Source of the DNA: an uncultured Kiritimatiellota bacterium | GTDB taxonomy: Bacteria > Verrucomicrobiota > Kiritimatiellia > RFP12 > UBA1067 | Assembly (NCBI GenBank): GCA_934654805.1 | Contig: CAKUGW010000053.1 | Span: forward strand, 1-19,880 | Direction of reading: 5' to 3' | DNA: 19,880 nt | Shown: positions 9,801-16,723 of the stretch, piece by piece | How positions within the stretch are numbered: the stretch's first letter is position 1 | Layout: each line of letters begins with the position of its first letter | Translations under genes and position numbers: made by a program | Notes under the pieces: model-generated | What the model saw: the letters and a program-made list of their open reading frames with translations, nothing else | Databases searched by the model: none | Told to the model about the DNA's origin: nothing

Positions 9801-12234
9801 GGAGGCGGACGTCGCGGCGCTGCGCGGCTTCGAGGCGATGCGCCAGAGGTTCTTCGCGACGCGCGTCGAGCCGAAGGACGGCTTCAACGTCGTCGTCCTG
9901 CGCGAGGACGTCTCGGACGGCGAGCGCGTGGACGGCTGGGAACTGGTCGTGGACGGGCGGACGGTGGCGGCGGGTGCGTCCATCGGCATCAAGCGCATCC
10001 GCGTGCTGGATCGCCTTGAGAAGGGCGCACGGGCGGAAGTCCGCGTGACGAAAGCCTGCGGTACGCCGGGGCGCGTCACGTGCGAACTGTTCGCCGTCGA
10101 TCCCCAGTTGGCCGCCAAGGTTCAGGCGGCGAAGGAGCCTGTGCCGCCGAAGCCCTCGTTCGAGAACGTCGGCATCCCGACGGCGCGGACGCCCACGAGC
10201 CGGGTCTTCCTGTTCAAGCATCCGCGCACGTTCACGTCCGTCACGCTGACGCCGGACAAGGCCGACGTGGACGGGACGCCGGCCGTCGTGCGCCTTGCGT
10301 TCTCGGACGACGGCGAGACGTGGCGCGCCGACGCGGCCGAGCGTCGGCTGGACAACGTCGCCGCGAACCCGATTCCGCAGCGGCTGGACCTCGGGCGCGC
10401 GATGACGGCGCGCTACATTCGCGTGACGGCCGTGCGCACGCTTCGGGAGGGCGCGCCGCTGGCGGATGTCGCGCTGTCCGTCTCGCCGCCGCCTGCACCG
10501 CCGCCCATGACGCCCGTCCAGGTGAAGCTGGCCGAAGGCGCCGATCCGCAGTGGCGGGTGGCGGACGCGGCGACGGCCGAGGGCGGCGTCGAGACGCACC
10601 GCATCTCGCTGACGCGCGCGGCGGACGCGGCCGTGCCGCCGGTCGTCGAGATCTCCCTTGACGTGCCGGTGGGCGCGGCCGCCCACTACTGGCAGCCGAC
10701 GCGCAAGGGCCAGGCGCTCTTCGAGGCCGGCGAGATGTCGAAGTTCAGCTACGGCACGCCGGTCCGGGCGTTCGTGGACGACGGCGACCGCAGCCGGCTG
10801 ACGATGGCCTGGAGCGAGTGCGTCCGCAGGGTCGACTGCGCGCAGCGGATCGTCCACGAGAAGCCGGGCGAGTTCTTCTTCCACGTGACGCTGAAAGTCT
10901 TCACCGAGGCCGAGGCGCCGCTGAAGGACTGGCGGATGACGCTGCGGCTCGACTTCCGCGACCGGCACTGGTCGGACGCCGTGCGTGACGCGTCGGCCTG
11001 GGTGCGGCGGTCGATGCCGGTTGCGGACGCGGCGGCGCCCGAGGCGGCCTACGGGAGCGTCTATTCGACCTGGTACGCCTTCAACCGCGCGTTTGACGCG
11101 GCGACGCTGGAGCGCGAGTGCGCCGAGGCGGCGCGGCTCGGCATGCGGACGCTCATCGCGGACGACGGCTGGCAGACGACGCACGGCGACTGGGATCCCG
11201 TGCCGGGGAAGTTCCCCGACATGCGCGCGCACGTCGACCGCATCCATGCGCTGGGCCTGAAGTACGTCCTCTGGTATGCGCTGCCCTTCATGAACGAGCG
11301 GAGCCGCCATTATGCGGCCTTCAGGGGCAAGTATCTGGCGTCCGGCCCGTTCTGGGAGCATCGGCTCGGCATCCTCGACCCGCGCTTCCCGGAGGTGCGC
11401 GCGTTCCTCGCCGACCAGCTCGTCGACCGGCTCGTGCGCTGGAACCTCGACGGCTACAAGATCGACTTCATCGACTTCTTCCGCACGTTTGGCGCGAACG
11501 TCTACGACCCGGCGGGCGGCGCGGACCCGGCGGCGGCCGAGGGCTACCGCGGACGGGACTTCAAGTCGATCCCGGCGGCGGCCGAGGCGCTGGTCGCGGA
11601 CATCTCGCGGCGGCTGAAGGCGGTGCGCCCGGACGTGCTGCTGGAGTTCCGACAGCCGTATGCGGGGCCGGTCACGGCGACGTACGGCAACATGCTGCGC
11701 GCGAACGACTGCCCCGGCGACGCGCGCGCCAACCGCGTGCGCACGACCGACCTGCGCCTGACGGGCGGCGGCGCGGCGGTCCATGCCGACATGCTGAAGT
11801 GGACGCCGTCCGACGACCCGTCCGACGCGGCGCGCGCGATCCTGTCCGTCATCTTCTCGACGGTGCAGTACTCGATGGTGCTGGACACGATCCCGGCGGC
11901 GCAGAAGGCCGAGATCCGCAAGTGGATCGCCTTTGCCGACGCGCATCGCGCGGCGCTGCAGAAGGGCGGGTTCCGCGCGCACGGCCCGGCCGAGGGCTAT
12001 CCCGTCCTCGAGGGCTGGAGCGACGCCGAGCGCATCGTCGCGGTCTATGCGCCGAACCGCGTCGTCGATCTCGCGGACGACGGGCGGCGCACGGTCATCG
12101 TCAACGCGACGCCGTCCGGAGCCGTCACCGTGCGCGACGCGGGCGGCGTGCGCGCGGTCGCCGTCGCGCCCTATTCGGCCGTGGAAGTCTCGGAAAAACA
12201 AGTTCAGGCAGAAACAAGAAGGAGAACAAGATGA
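6844..12234 (+). CDS. Secreted triple glycosidase: GH28/GH49-like beta-helix, GH29 fucosidase and GH36-type galactosidase
   Basis: A single uninterrupted 1796-residue chain. Residues 1-26 form a signal peptide (ASA|AQD). Residues about 27-520 are a beta-sandwich plus right-handed beta-helix of GH28/GH49 type, with acidic pair SDG (D285) and GDN (D305); the usual second Asp of GDD is Asn306, and GHG and RIK motifs are not seen, so GH49-like is favoured over GH28. A CBM-like jelly roll spans about 534-678. The GH29 module (about 684-1090) has KHHDGF (749-754), nucleophile candidate D837 in WFDGA, and WPGNESG with acid candidate E893, a class B pattern. An F5/8C-like sandwich lies at about 1117-1216. 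The GH36-type module (about 1222-1790) shows DDGWQ (1440-1444), LDPR, and YKIDFID with nucleophile candidate D1541, then NDCPGDA (1621-1627); its general acid cannot be assigned safely. ATG 6844 follows GGAG. The final ATGA overlaps the esterase start. Confidence 0.87.
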   Translation: MKSLMNPIKKNLLSLALALVACAASAAQDVLVRYPDYPAAIERDAAYAVRVRQGDEKRRLVVWNHCEKSILERRTRGGDVNRRFCEFAFAGSPVTVDIAVRKDVRCYKVFPARKGLKHTFRNGVISVTLTEPTYFGVQLNDYDKTILSVFADAPEMAEDIPVPGAANVLRVEDWRDAPGADGVLEVPQDVKEIYLAPGAVLNARLKIRHPNVRLHGRGMVLDPMSDIFRYDQVQNPMRGLVLVQANDVTVEGVKLVDARTFNFVSWGRNIAFRDVKILSTMMCSDGFTNGGRNLLVDNAWVYVGDNGLVVSGIRDATYRNVAIGTSCKAIFPQCSNSRIRMEGVDVFRADEGVIANEYNGALRRDNKWSEMGTGLQKREPGPQDLEPQTEDFFFDGLSAIDATYVGYVFRGRNMGDLPKTFGFRNLSVPHVPGRDGWRGIGVTNGVSVAVQNDAAKWLNTSNYRLAVTNLYLAGRRAAAFPSFAVEPKDAAVLDLSVVTDGALPRTVALAPDRVEVNWTCPDTRKRRLPTPPVNLLEDHAATRSIWQRHPSWSVKMDACSRDEAGAVVYRLRQCERNAGMQAVLTARVKAAGFGTYRLAFEAKARSETPFALQVLAVTNEKQNRVSLDAVRDGAWHAYETDVDLSFDPAQTDLVALLVAVSAPADELCFRNFRLVRAGRPVPSAALRKRLDAGLERYGIVHFSLNTFTDREWGYGNENPELFNPTAFDADQIVRAGKEGGLQGLIVVAKHHDGFCLWPTKTTEHNIAKSPFRNGKGDYVKEMQLACERHGLAFGVYVSPWDRNSAAYATPAYRETFRQQVLELFSGGYGRPFELWFDGANGGDGWYGGACERRTIPPNYYRFQDLIDEVRALDPDVCVFDDGDAGDLRWPGNESGDLHPDARATTAARGQGPTPGWEDARFKGDVNGALFKQPECDFPLRPGWFWHAAHDGFVRSPAFLMKVYLRTCGNGGTMNVGLAPDRRGLLPEADVAALRGFEAMRQRFFATRVEPKDGFNVVVLREDVSDGERVDGWELVVDGRTVAAGASIGIKRIRVLDRLEKGARAEVRVTKACGTPGRVTCELFAVDPQLAAKVQAAKEPVPPKPSFENVGIPTARTPTSRVFLFKHPRTFTSVTLTPDKADVDGTPAVVRLAFSDDGETWRADAAERRLDNVAANPIPQRLDLGRAMTARYIRVTAVRTLREGAPLADVALSVSPPPAPPPMTPVQVKLAEGADPQWRVADAATAEGGVETHRISLTRAADAAVPPVVEISLDVPVGAAAHYWQPTRKGQALFEAGEMSKFSYGTPVRAFVDDGDRSRLTMAWSECVRRVDCAQRIVHEKPGEFFFHVTLKVFTEAEAPLKDWRMTLRLDFRDRHWSDAVRDASAWVRRSMPVADAAAPEAAYGSVYSTWYAFNRAFDAATLERECAEAARLGMRTLIADDGWQTTHGDWDPVPGKFPDMRAHVDRIHALGLKYVLWYALPFMNERSRHYAAFRGKYLASGPFWEHRLGILDPRFPEVRAFLADQLVDRLVRWNLDGYKIDFIDFFRTFGANVYDPAGGADPAAAEGYRGRDFKSIPAAAEALVADISRRLKAVRPDVLLEFRQPYAGPVTATYGNMLRANDCPGDARANRVRTTDLRLTGGGAAVHADMLKWTPSDDPSDAARAILSVIFSTVQYSMVLDTIPAAQKAEIRKWIAFADAHRAALQKGGFRAHGPAEGYPVLEGWSDAERIVAVYAPNRVVDLADDGRRTVIVNATPSGAVTVRDAGGVRAVAVAPYSAVEVSEKQVQAETRRRTR

Positions 12235-13352
12235 TGAAAAGAGTGCAGATTGGATTGGCTGTCGCGGTTGCCCTTGGGGCGCCGCGCGTTTTTGCGGACG
12301 TCTCCCAGTTCGACGAGCGCATCGCGGCGGATCGGTCGCAGGCCGACACGAACGGCCTCGAATGGGTGGACGGCCTGTCGCTGCCGCTGGAGTCGAAGGG
12401 CTTTGCGAACACGCCCCAGCCCTACGGACGCATCGCGGCGGACTTGCTGCCGCGCTGTTCGGCGGGCGTCCGCGCCATGTCCGACCAGTCGACGGGGCAC
12501 TACTTCCTGTTCGCAACCGACGCCGATCGGCTCGCGGTCGAATGGGTCTTGGACGAGAAGCGCGGACGCGATCCCTACATTCCGCCGCAGGGCCTGTATG
12601 GCGTCGACATCTACGACACGGTGGACGACAAGTGGCGGTTCGTGCGGAACGGGCGGCTTTCCGACCTGTCGAACCCGACGAATGCGGTCTGCGTCGAAAT
12701 GCCGGGGCGGGGGCTTCGTCCGGTGCGGGTCTACCTGCCGACGCGCGGCGTCGTCCGCAGCATCCGCCTCGGCCTGCCGAAAGGGGCGAAGCTGGCGCGG
12801 TGGCGGCATCCGAGCGGCATCGGGCGTCCTGTCGTCCATTACGGCACGTCGATCGTCCACGGCGGCTGCGCGTCCCGTCCGGGGATGTGCTTCACCAGCG
12901 TCGCGGGACGCGCGGCGGACGTGCCCTACGTGAACCTCGGCTTTTCGGGCCAGGCGCGGCTGGAGTCGGCGATGGCGGACGTGCTGGCGCGGATTGATGC
13001 CGCGCTTTATCTCGTCGATCCGGTCTGGAACTGCACGCCGGACATGATCCGCGAACGGCTGGAGCCTTTCCTTCGCAAGCTGCACGCGGCGCGGCCGGAC
13101 GTTCCGATTCTCGTCTGCGAAGGCATCGAGCCGAACGGGAGGCGCCTGCCGACGAACGTGGCGATGAAGGGCGTGTACGACCGTCTGCGGGCCGAGGGCT
13201 CGGCGCTGTCGGCGCGTCTGCGCTATCTGTCGGCGGAGGGGCTGGTCCCGGCGGACGGCGAGGCGACGCACGACCACTGCCACCCGAACGACTACGGCTC
13301 AGTCCCGATGGGCCGGGCCTTTGCGCGGGCGATCAGGGCGATCCTCCTTTAG
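12231..13352 (+). CDS. Secreted SGNH/GDSL esterase with N-terminal GxDLY domain
   Basis: Likely removes acetyl or other ester groups from polysaccharide so glycosidases can act. The 373-residue protein has a signal peptide (MMKRVQIG...VFA|DV, cleavage near residue 23). Its N-terminal beta domain has the GxDLY-type motif GVDIY (124-128). The catalytic part carries block I as GTSI with nucleophile S207, block II NLGFSG (235-240), block III VWN (N267), and block V DHCHP with D348 and H351 in DxxH spacing. All four SGNH blocks are therefore recognisable. This matches the pairing of a GxDLY N-terminal domain with a type-3 GDSL domain. The frame stays open far upstream, but ATG 12231 is chosen because AGGAG (12220-12224) precedes it and the signal peptide begins there; it overlaps the upstream stop as ATGA, suggesting translational coupling. 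Confidence 0.85.
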   Translation: MMKRVQIGLAVAVALGAPRVFADVSQFDERIAADRSQADTNGLEWVDGLSLPLESKGFANTPQPYGRIAADLLPRCSAGVRAMSDQSTGHYFLFATDADRLAVEWVLDEKRGRDPYIPPQGLYGVDIYDTVDDKWRFVRNGRLSDLSNPTNAVCVEMPGRGLRPVRVYLPTRGVVRSIRLGLPKGAKLARWRHPSGIGRPVVHYGTSIVHGGCASRPGMCFTSVAGRAADVPYVNLGFSGQARLESAMADVLARIDAALYLVDPVWNCTPDMIRERLEPFLRKLHAARPDVPILVCEGIEPNGRRLPTNVAMKGVYDRLRAEGSALSARLRYLSAEGLVPADGEATHDHCHPNDYGSVPMGRAFARAIRAILL

Positions 13353-13368
13353 TAGGCCATCGCCGGAC

Positions 13369-13384
13369 GGGGGCCAAGGCCCTT
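13369..13384 (+). terminator. Weak hairpin after the esterase gene, possible terminator
   Basis: GGGGGC, loop CAAG, GCCCTT, followed by TCG. The stem has four G-C pairs and two G-T pairs. The T-run is only three bases, so termination efficiency is doubtful. Its place, 17 bp after the esterase stop and before a strong promoter for the pilus genes, supports a transcription-unit boundary. Confidence 0.3.
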
Positions 13385-13411
13385 TCGCGTGTGCCGCAGC
13401 CGGGCCAGATT

Positions 13412-13420
13412 TGCTATAAT
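13412..13420 (+). promoter_or_regulatory. Extended -10 promoter TGCTATAAT for cpaB, predicted leaderless start
   Basis: A perfect TATAAT hexamer (13415-13420) carries the TG extension at 13412-13413. No -35 box is visible at 16-18 bp spacing, as is usual for extended -10 promoters. With normal spacing the first transcribed base is 13427, which is the A of the cpaB ATG. There is no ribosome site in the six bases between hexamer and ATG, so the mRNA is probably leaderless. Confidence 0.7.
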
Positions 13421-13426
13421 ACGGGC

Positions 13427-14233
13427 ATGAAGCGAAAGATCGTACTCGTCATCAGCCTCGTCGCCGGCGTCCTGGCCGCCGTGCTGACGCGCATCTACCT
13501 GTCGGCGAAGGACGCCGAGGTGCGGGATCTCAAGAACGCGATCAACAGCAAGTACGGCACGCTGGACGTCCTGTGCTTCAAGAAGGAGGTGCCGTCCGGC
13601 ACGGTGCTCGCGAAAAGCGACCTCGGCCTCAAGACCGTGCCGGCGATCGGCATGCGCGGGCAGGCGCTGGAGCTCGAAAGCCTCGGCGAGGTGCTGGGGC
13701 GCAAGACGCTCCTCGGCCACAAGGCGGGCGACGTCCTCTTCTGGGCCGACATCGAGGGCGGCAACCCGACGGCGACGGGGCTTTCGGCGGACATCAAGCG
13801 GACGATGCGCGCGGTGTCGATCAACTGCACGGGCGCGGCGAGCGTCTCGTCGATGGTGAAGCCGAACGACCATGTGGACGTGATCGGCACGTTCGACTTC
13901 GACCGGGGCGATGCGCGCAAGAAGAACTTCGTCACCTGCACGATCCTCCAGAACGTGCTCGTGCTCGCGACCGGCTCGCGGACGGCGAAGACGCGCGCGA
14001 AGGACCTCGGCCTGTCGTCCGGCTACTCGACCGTCACGCTGGAGGTCACGCCGCGCGAGGCCGAGATGCTCGCGTTCGCCGAGCAGATGAAGGGGCGGCT
14101 CGTCCTCTCGCTGCGCAACCGCAACGACACGTCGTTCGAGAAGGAGCTGCCGAAGGTCGACTTCGAGAAGATCCAGGGCGAGATCGAGGAGCTGAACCTC
14201 AAGCGCCAGAGCCAGAAGCTGACCAACCGCTGA
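13427..14233 (+). CDS. cpaB: Flp/Tad pilus assembly protein CpaB (RcpC)
   Basis: A 268-residue protein of the CpaB/RcpC family, which sits in the periplasm and helps the secretin of Tad/Flp pilus machines. One N-terminal membrane segment (residues 5-24) anchors it. A SAF-type domain follows (about 45-115, with VPSGTVLAKSDL and GRKTLLGHKAGDVLFW). The RcpC core has MRAVSINCTGAASVSSMVKPNDHVDVIGTF (about 127-156) and a second half with VTLEVTPREAEMLAFAEQMKGRLVLSLR. The C-terminus is a charged, possibly coiled tail. Start choice: the frame also contains a GTG at 13391, but it lies upstream of the promoter box and would spoil the membrane anchor. ATG 13427 coincides with the predicted transcript start. 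The gene is followed 16 bp later by the ATPase gene of the same machine. Confidence 0.88.
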   Translation: MKRKIVLVISLVAGVLAAVLTRIYLSAKDAEVRDLKNAINSKYGTLDVLCFKKEVPSGTVLAKSDLGLKTVPAIGMRGQALELESLGEVLGRKTLLGHKAGDVLFWADIEGGNPTATGLSADIKRTMRAVSINCTGAASVSSMVKPNDHVDVIGTFDFDRGDARKKNFVTCTILQNVLVLATGSRTAKTRAKDLGLSSGYSTVTLEVTPREAEMLAFAEQMKGRLVLSLRNRNDTSFEKELPKVDFEKIQGEIEELNLKRQSQKLTNR

Positions 14234-14249
14234 CGAGGAGGACGACGAC

Positions 14250-16013
14250 ATGGTTCTGACGACGCTCATCGACGGCGTGCGCGAGACGCGGGAACTGACG
14301 GACGGCGCCTATCTCATCGGGCGCGGCGAGAGCTGCCGCATCCGCTTCGCCTCGCCTGACGTGAGCGAGCGGCACGCGATCCTGACCGTGCGCGGCGCAC
14401 GCGTGCTGATCGAAGACCTGCACAGCGCGAACGGCACGTTCGTGAACGGCGTCGCGATTGACCGCGCCGAGGCGCTCGACGGCGGCAAGGTCGTGCAGGT
14501 CGGCAGCGGCATGCTGCGCGTGAGCGAAGAGCCGGCGGCTGAAGCCGCCGGTCCCGATAAAGACGCGCGTGACGCGGCGACTGAAGCCGCTGATGGCGAG
14601 GGGGGCGGTCGAAGCGAATCAGACGCCGTTGGTTTCGATGACGCGGCGCGCGAGCCGTCGGCTGATCGTCCTGAATTTGCTTCGGGCGCGAGCCCCGAAG
14701 CCGCCGAGCCGCCGTCCGCACCGGTCGACGACCCGATGCGCGCGCTGCGGCGCAGCGTGCAGAAGCAGATCCAGCACGAGCTGCTGAAGCGCATGGACAT
14801 GAAGAAGCTCACCGTCCAGGGCGTGGATCGCGAGGGGCTGGAGGAGAACGCGCGCGCGAAGATCCGCGCCATCATCGACGAGGTAGTCGCGAACGGGCGC
14901 CTCCCGGAGGGCATCGACCCCGTGCGGCTGGAGGACGACGTCTTCAACGAGGCGATGCGCCTCGGCCCGCTGGAGGACCTGCTCGCGGATGACTCGGTTT
15001 CGGAGATCATGGTCAACGGCCCCGCGCACGTTTACGTCGAGCGCCACGGCAAGCTGGCGCTCTCGGACTGCCAGTTCTCGGACGACGCGAGCGTCATGGC
15101 CGTCATCGAGCGCATCATTGCGCCGCTCGGTCGTCGCTGCGACGAGTCCCAGCCGTATGTGGACGCGCGCCTGCCGGACGGCAGCCGCGTCAACGCGATC
15201 ATCGCGCCGCTCGCGCTCTCCGGCCCGACGATCACGATCCGCAAGTTCGCGAAGAAGGCCCTGACGCCGGAGGACTTCATCCGCTTCGGCACGTGGACGC
15301 ACGACGCGGCGGAGTTCATGCGGCTCTGCGTCACGCTGCGGAAGAACATCATCGTCGCGGGCGGCACGGGCTCGGGCAAGACGACGCTCCTTAACCTGCT
15401 GTCGGGCTTCATTCCGGCGACCGAGCGCATCATCACCGTCGAGGACGCGGCGGAGCTGCGGCTTCAGCAGCCGCACGTCGTGCGGCTGGAGGCGCGCCCC
15501 GCGAACATCGAGGGGAAGGGCGCCGTGCCGATCCGCGACCTCGTGAAGAACTGCCTGCGCATGCGACCCGACCGCATCATCGTCGGCGAATGTCGTGGCG
15601 GCGAGGCACTCGACATGCTCCAGGCGATGAACACGGGCCACGACGGGTCGCTGACGACCGTGCACGCGAACTCGCCGCGCGACGTCATCTCGCGCCTGGA
15701 GACGATGGTGCTCATGAGCGGGATGGAGCTGCCGAGCCGGGCGATCCGCGAGCAGATCGCGAGCGCGGTCGACATCATCATCCACGAGTCGCGGATGAGC
15801 GACGGCTCGCGCAAGGTGACGGCGATCACGGAGGTGACGGGGCTCGAAGGCAACCAGATCGTCATGCAGGATATCTTCGCGTTCCGCCAGACGGGCGTCG
15901 ACGCGCACGGGAAGATTCTCGGCGAGATGAAGCCGACGGGGGCGATTCCGACGTGGATCGACCAGCTCAAGAGCCGGGGCATCCACATTGACATGAGGAT
16001 GTTCCAGGAATGA
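14250..16013 (+). CDS. tadA: FHA-domain Tad/CpaF secretion ATPase
   Basis: The 587-residue cytoplasmic ATPase powers Tad/Flp pilus assembly. An N-terminal FHA domain (about 1-92) has GR (R25), SERH (39-42) and NG (N61, N66), the residues that bind phosphothreonine in this fold. A low-complexity acidic linker (about 93-150) leads to the CpaF/TadA core: the N-terminal region with VSEIMVNGPAHVYVER, Walker A GGTGSGKTT (371-379), the Asp-box region ITVEDAAEL, Walker B-like RIIVGECRG (E447) and the His box TGHDGSLTTVHANS. The ATP-binding residues all look intact. Classical TadA proteins usually lack FHA, so this arrangement suggests control by a Ser/Thr kinase or a scaffold role. ATG 14250 follows a strong GGAGG (14237-14241). 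Codon use in the linker is more AT-rich than in the flanks and holds hairpins. The stop overlaps tadB as ATGA. Confidence 0.9.
   Translation: MVLTTLIDGVRETRELTDGAYLIGRGESCRIRFASPDVSERHAILTVRGARVLIEDLHSANGTFVNGVAIDRAEALDGGKVVQVGSGMLRVSEEPAAEAAGPDKDARDAATEAADGEGGGRSESDAVGFDDAAREPSADRPEFASGASPEAAEPPSAPVDDPMRALRRSVQKQIQHELLKRMDMKKLTVQGVDREGLEENARAKIRAIIDEVVANGRLPEGIDPVRLEDDVFNEAMRLGPLEDLLADDSVSEIMVNGPAHVYVERHGKLALSDCQFSDDASVMAVIERIIAPLGRRCDESQPYVDARLPDGSRVNAIIAPLALSGPTITIRKFAKKALTPEDFIRFGTWTHDAAEFMRLCVTLRKNIIVAGGTGSGKTTLLNLLSGFIPATERIITVEDAAELRLQQPHVVRLEARPANIEGKGAVPIRDLVKNCLRMRPDRIIVGECRGGEALDMLQAMNTGHDGSLTTVHANSPRDVISRLETMVLMSGMELPSRAIREQIASAVDIIIHESRMSDGSRKVTAITEVTGLEGNQIVMQDIFAFRQTGVDAHGKILGEMKPTGAIPTWIDQLKSRGIHIDMRMFQE
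14532..14551. repeat. Perfect 9-bp inverted repeat inside the ATPase linker (REP-like)
   Basis: CCGGCGGCT, spacer GA, AGCCGCCGG. It lies in the coding linker between the FHA and ATPase domains. A related CTGAAGCCGCT sequence occurs about 40 bases later (14581-14591). The form resembles intergenic REP palindromes, but copies elsewhere in the genome cannot be seen from here. Confidence 0.5.
14680..14700. repeat. 7-bp inverted repeat inside the ATPase linker
   Basis: CTTCGGG (14680-14686) and CCCGAAG (14694-14700) with a seven-base spacer. It is the second hairpin in the same coding linker and closes the stretch of atypical codon use that starts near 14535. Confidence 0.4.
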
Positions 16014-16687
16014 CCGTTTGGCTGATTGTCGTGCTGTTCGCGGGGGCCTTTGCCGGGCTCGCGTGGTATTTCGCCTCTGGCGTGAAGATCAAGGCCGGGT
16101 GGCAGAACGGCGAGTCGCCGCTTGCTCGCTACCTGGACAACAAGCGGCGCGCGGCGTTCAACCGGCAGCTGCCCGAGACGCTGGCGACGATGTCGAACGC
16201 ACTGCGGGCGGGCTTCTCGCTCTCGCAGGCGTTCGAGTCCGTCGTCGAGCAGGGCGAGCCGCCGGTGAGCGAGGAGTTCGCGATTCTCCAGCAGCAGCTG
16301 AAGATCGGCATGGGCTTCGAGGAGGCGCTGGAGTCGCTGTCGGCGCGCGTCGGCTCTGACGACCTGACGCTCGTGACGACGGCGATCCTCATCTCCCGCA
16401 AGACGGGCGGCAACGTGACGGAGATCTTCGACAAGATCTCGGAGACGATTCGCGGGCGGCAGAAGATCGAGCGCAAGGTGAAGTCGCTGACGGCGCAAGG
16501 GCGGCTTCAGGGGCTCATCGTCTCGGCGATGCCGGTCTTCCTCGGCGTCGTGATGACGCTCATCAAGCCGAAGCTGATGATCCCGTTCCTGACGAGCCCG
16601 ACGGGCGTCCTCGCCATCTTGGGGATGTGCGCGCTCATCGCCATCGGCTGGCTCATGATCCGGAAGATCATCCGCATCGACGTCTGA
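16010..16687 (+). CDS. tadB: TadB-like type II secretion F-family inner-membrane protein
   Basis: A 225-residue integral membrane protein of the T2SS-F family, the platform that the TadA ATPase drives. It has one N-terminal membrane segment (about 3-22), a cytosolic T2SSF helical domain (about 53-160, with LPETLATMSNALRAGFSLSQAFESV and ILISRKTGGNVTEIFDKI), and two C-terminal membrane segments (about 168-186 and 199-216). The basic segment GRQKIERKVKSLTAQGRLQG is typical of TadB. At 225 residues it is shorter than the usual ~300, apparently because the N-terminal part is reduced. A separate TadC was not found in the window. ATG 16010 overlaps the tadA stop as ATGA and has AGGA close upstream, so translation is likely coupled. 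Confidence 0.85.
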   Translation: MTVWLIVVLFAGAFAGLAWYFASGVKIKAGWQNGESPLARYLDNKRRAAFNRQLPETLATMSNALRAGFSLSQAFESVVEQGEPPVSEEFAILQQQLKIGMGFEEALESLSARVGSDDLTLVTTAILISRKTGGNVTEIFDKISETIRGRQKIERKVKSLTAQGRLQGLIVSAMPVFLGVVMTLIKPKLMIPFLTSPTGVLAILGMCALIAIGWLMIRKIIRIDV

Positions 16688-16707
16688 CCCCGATTTCCCT
16701 CATTTTA

Positions 16708-16716
16708 TGGTATAAT
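16708..16716 (+). promoter_or_regulatory. Extended -10 promoter TGGTATAAT, predicted leaderless start
   Basis: A perfect TATAAT (16711-16716) with the TG extension at 16708-16709 and no -35 box. Standard spacing puts the first transcribed base at 16723 or 16724, and a GTG codon begins at 16724. The architecture copies the one before cpaB. It starts a new transcription unit 20 bp after the tadB stop. Confidence 0.65.
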
Positions 16717-16723
16717 GTGGGAC

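Noticed and set aside
11118..12230. Upstream extension of the esterase frame
   Set aside because: It runs through the GH36-type module in another frame and reads as low-complexity Arg/Gly. The signal peptide and ribosome site place the start at 12231.
6826..12516. Very long open frame on the minus strand opposite the triple glycosidase
   Set aside because: It is a by-product of GC-rich, third-position-biased codons on the plus strand. Its translation is Arg/Ala/Val-rich with no domain, while the plus frame has clear catalytic motifs.
13391..13426. GTG start 36 bases upstream of cpaB
   Set aside because: The codon is upstream of the TATAAT box and would add residues before the membrane anchor without a ribosome site.
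14532..14551. Inverted repeat in tadA as a terminator or attenuator
   Set aside because: It lies within an intact coding frame and is not followed by a T-run.
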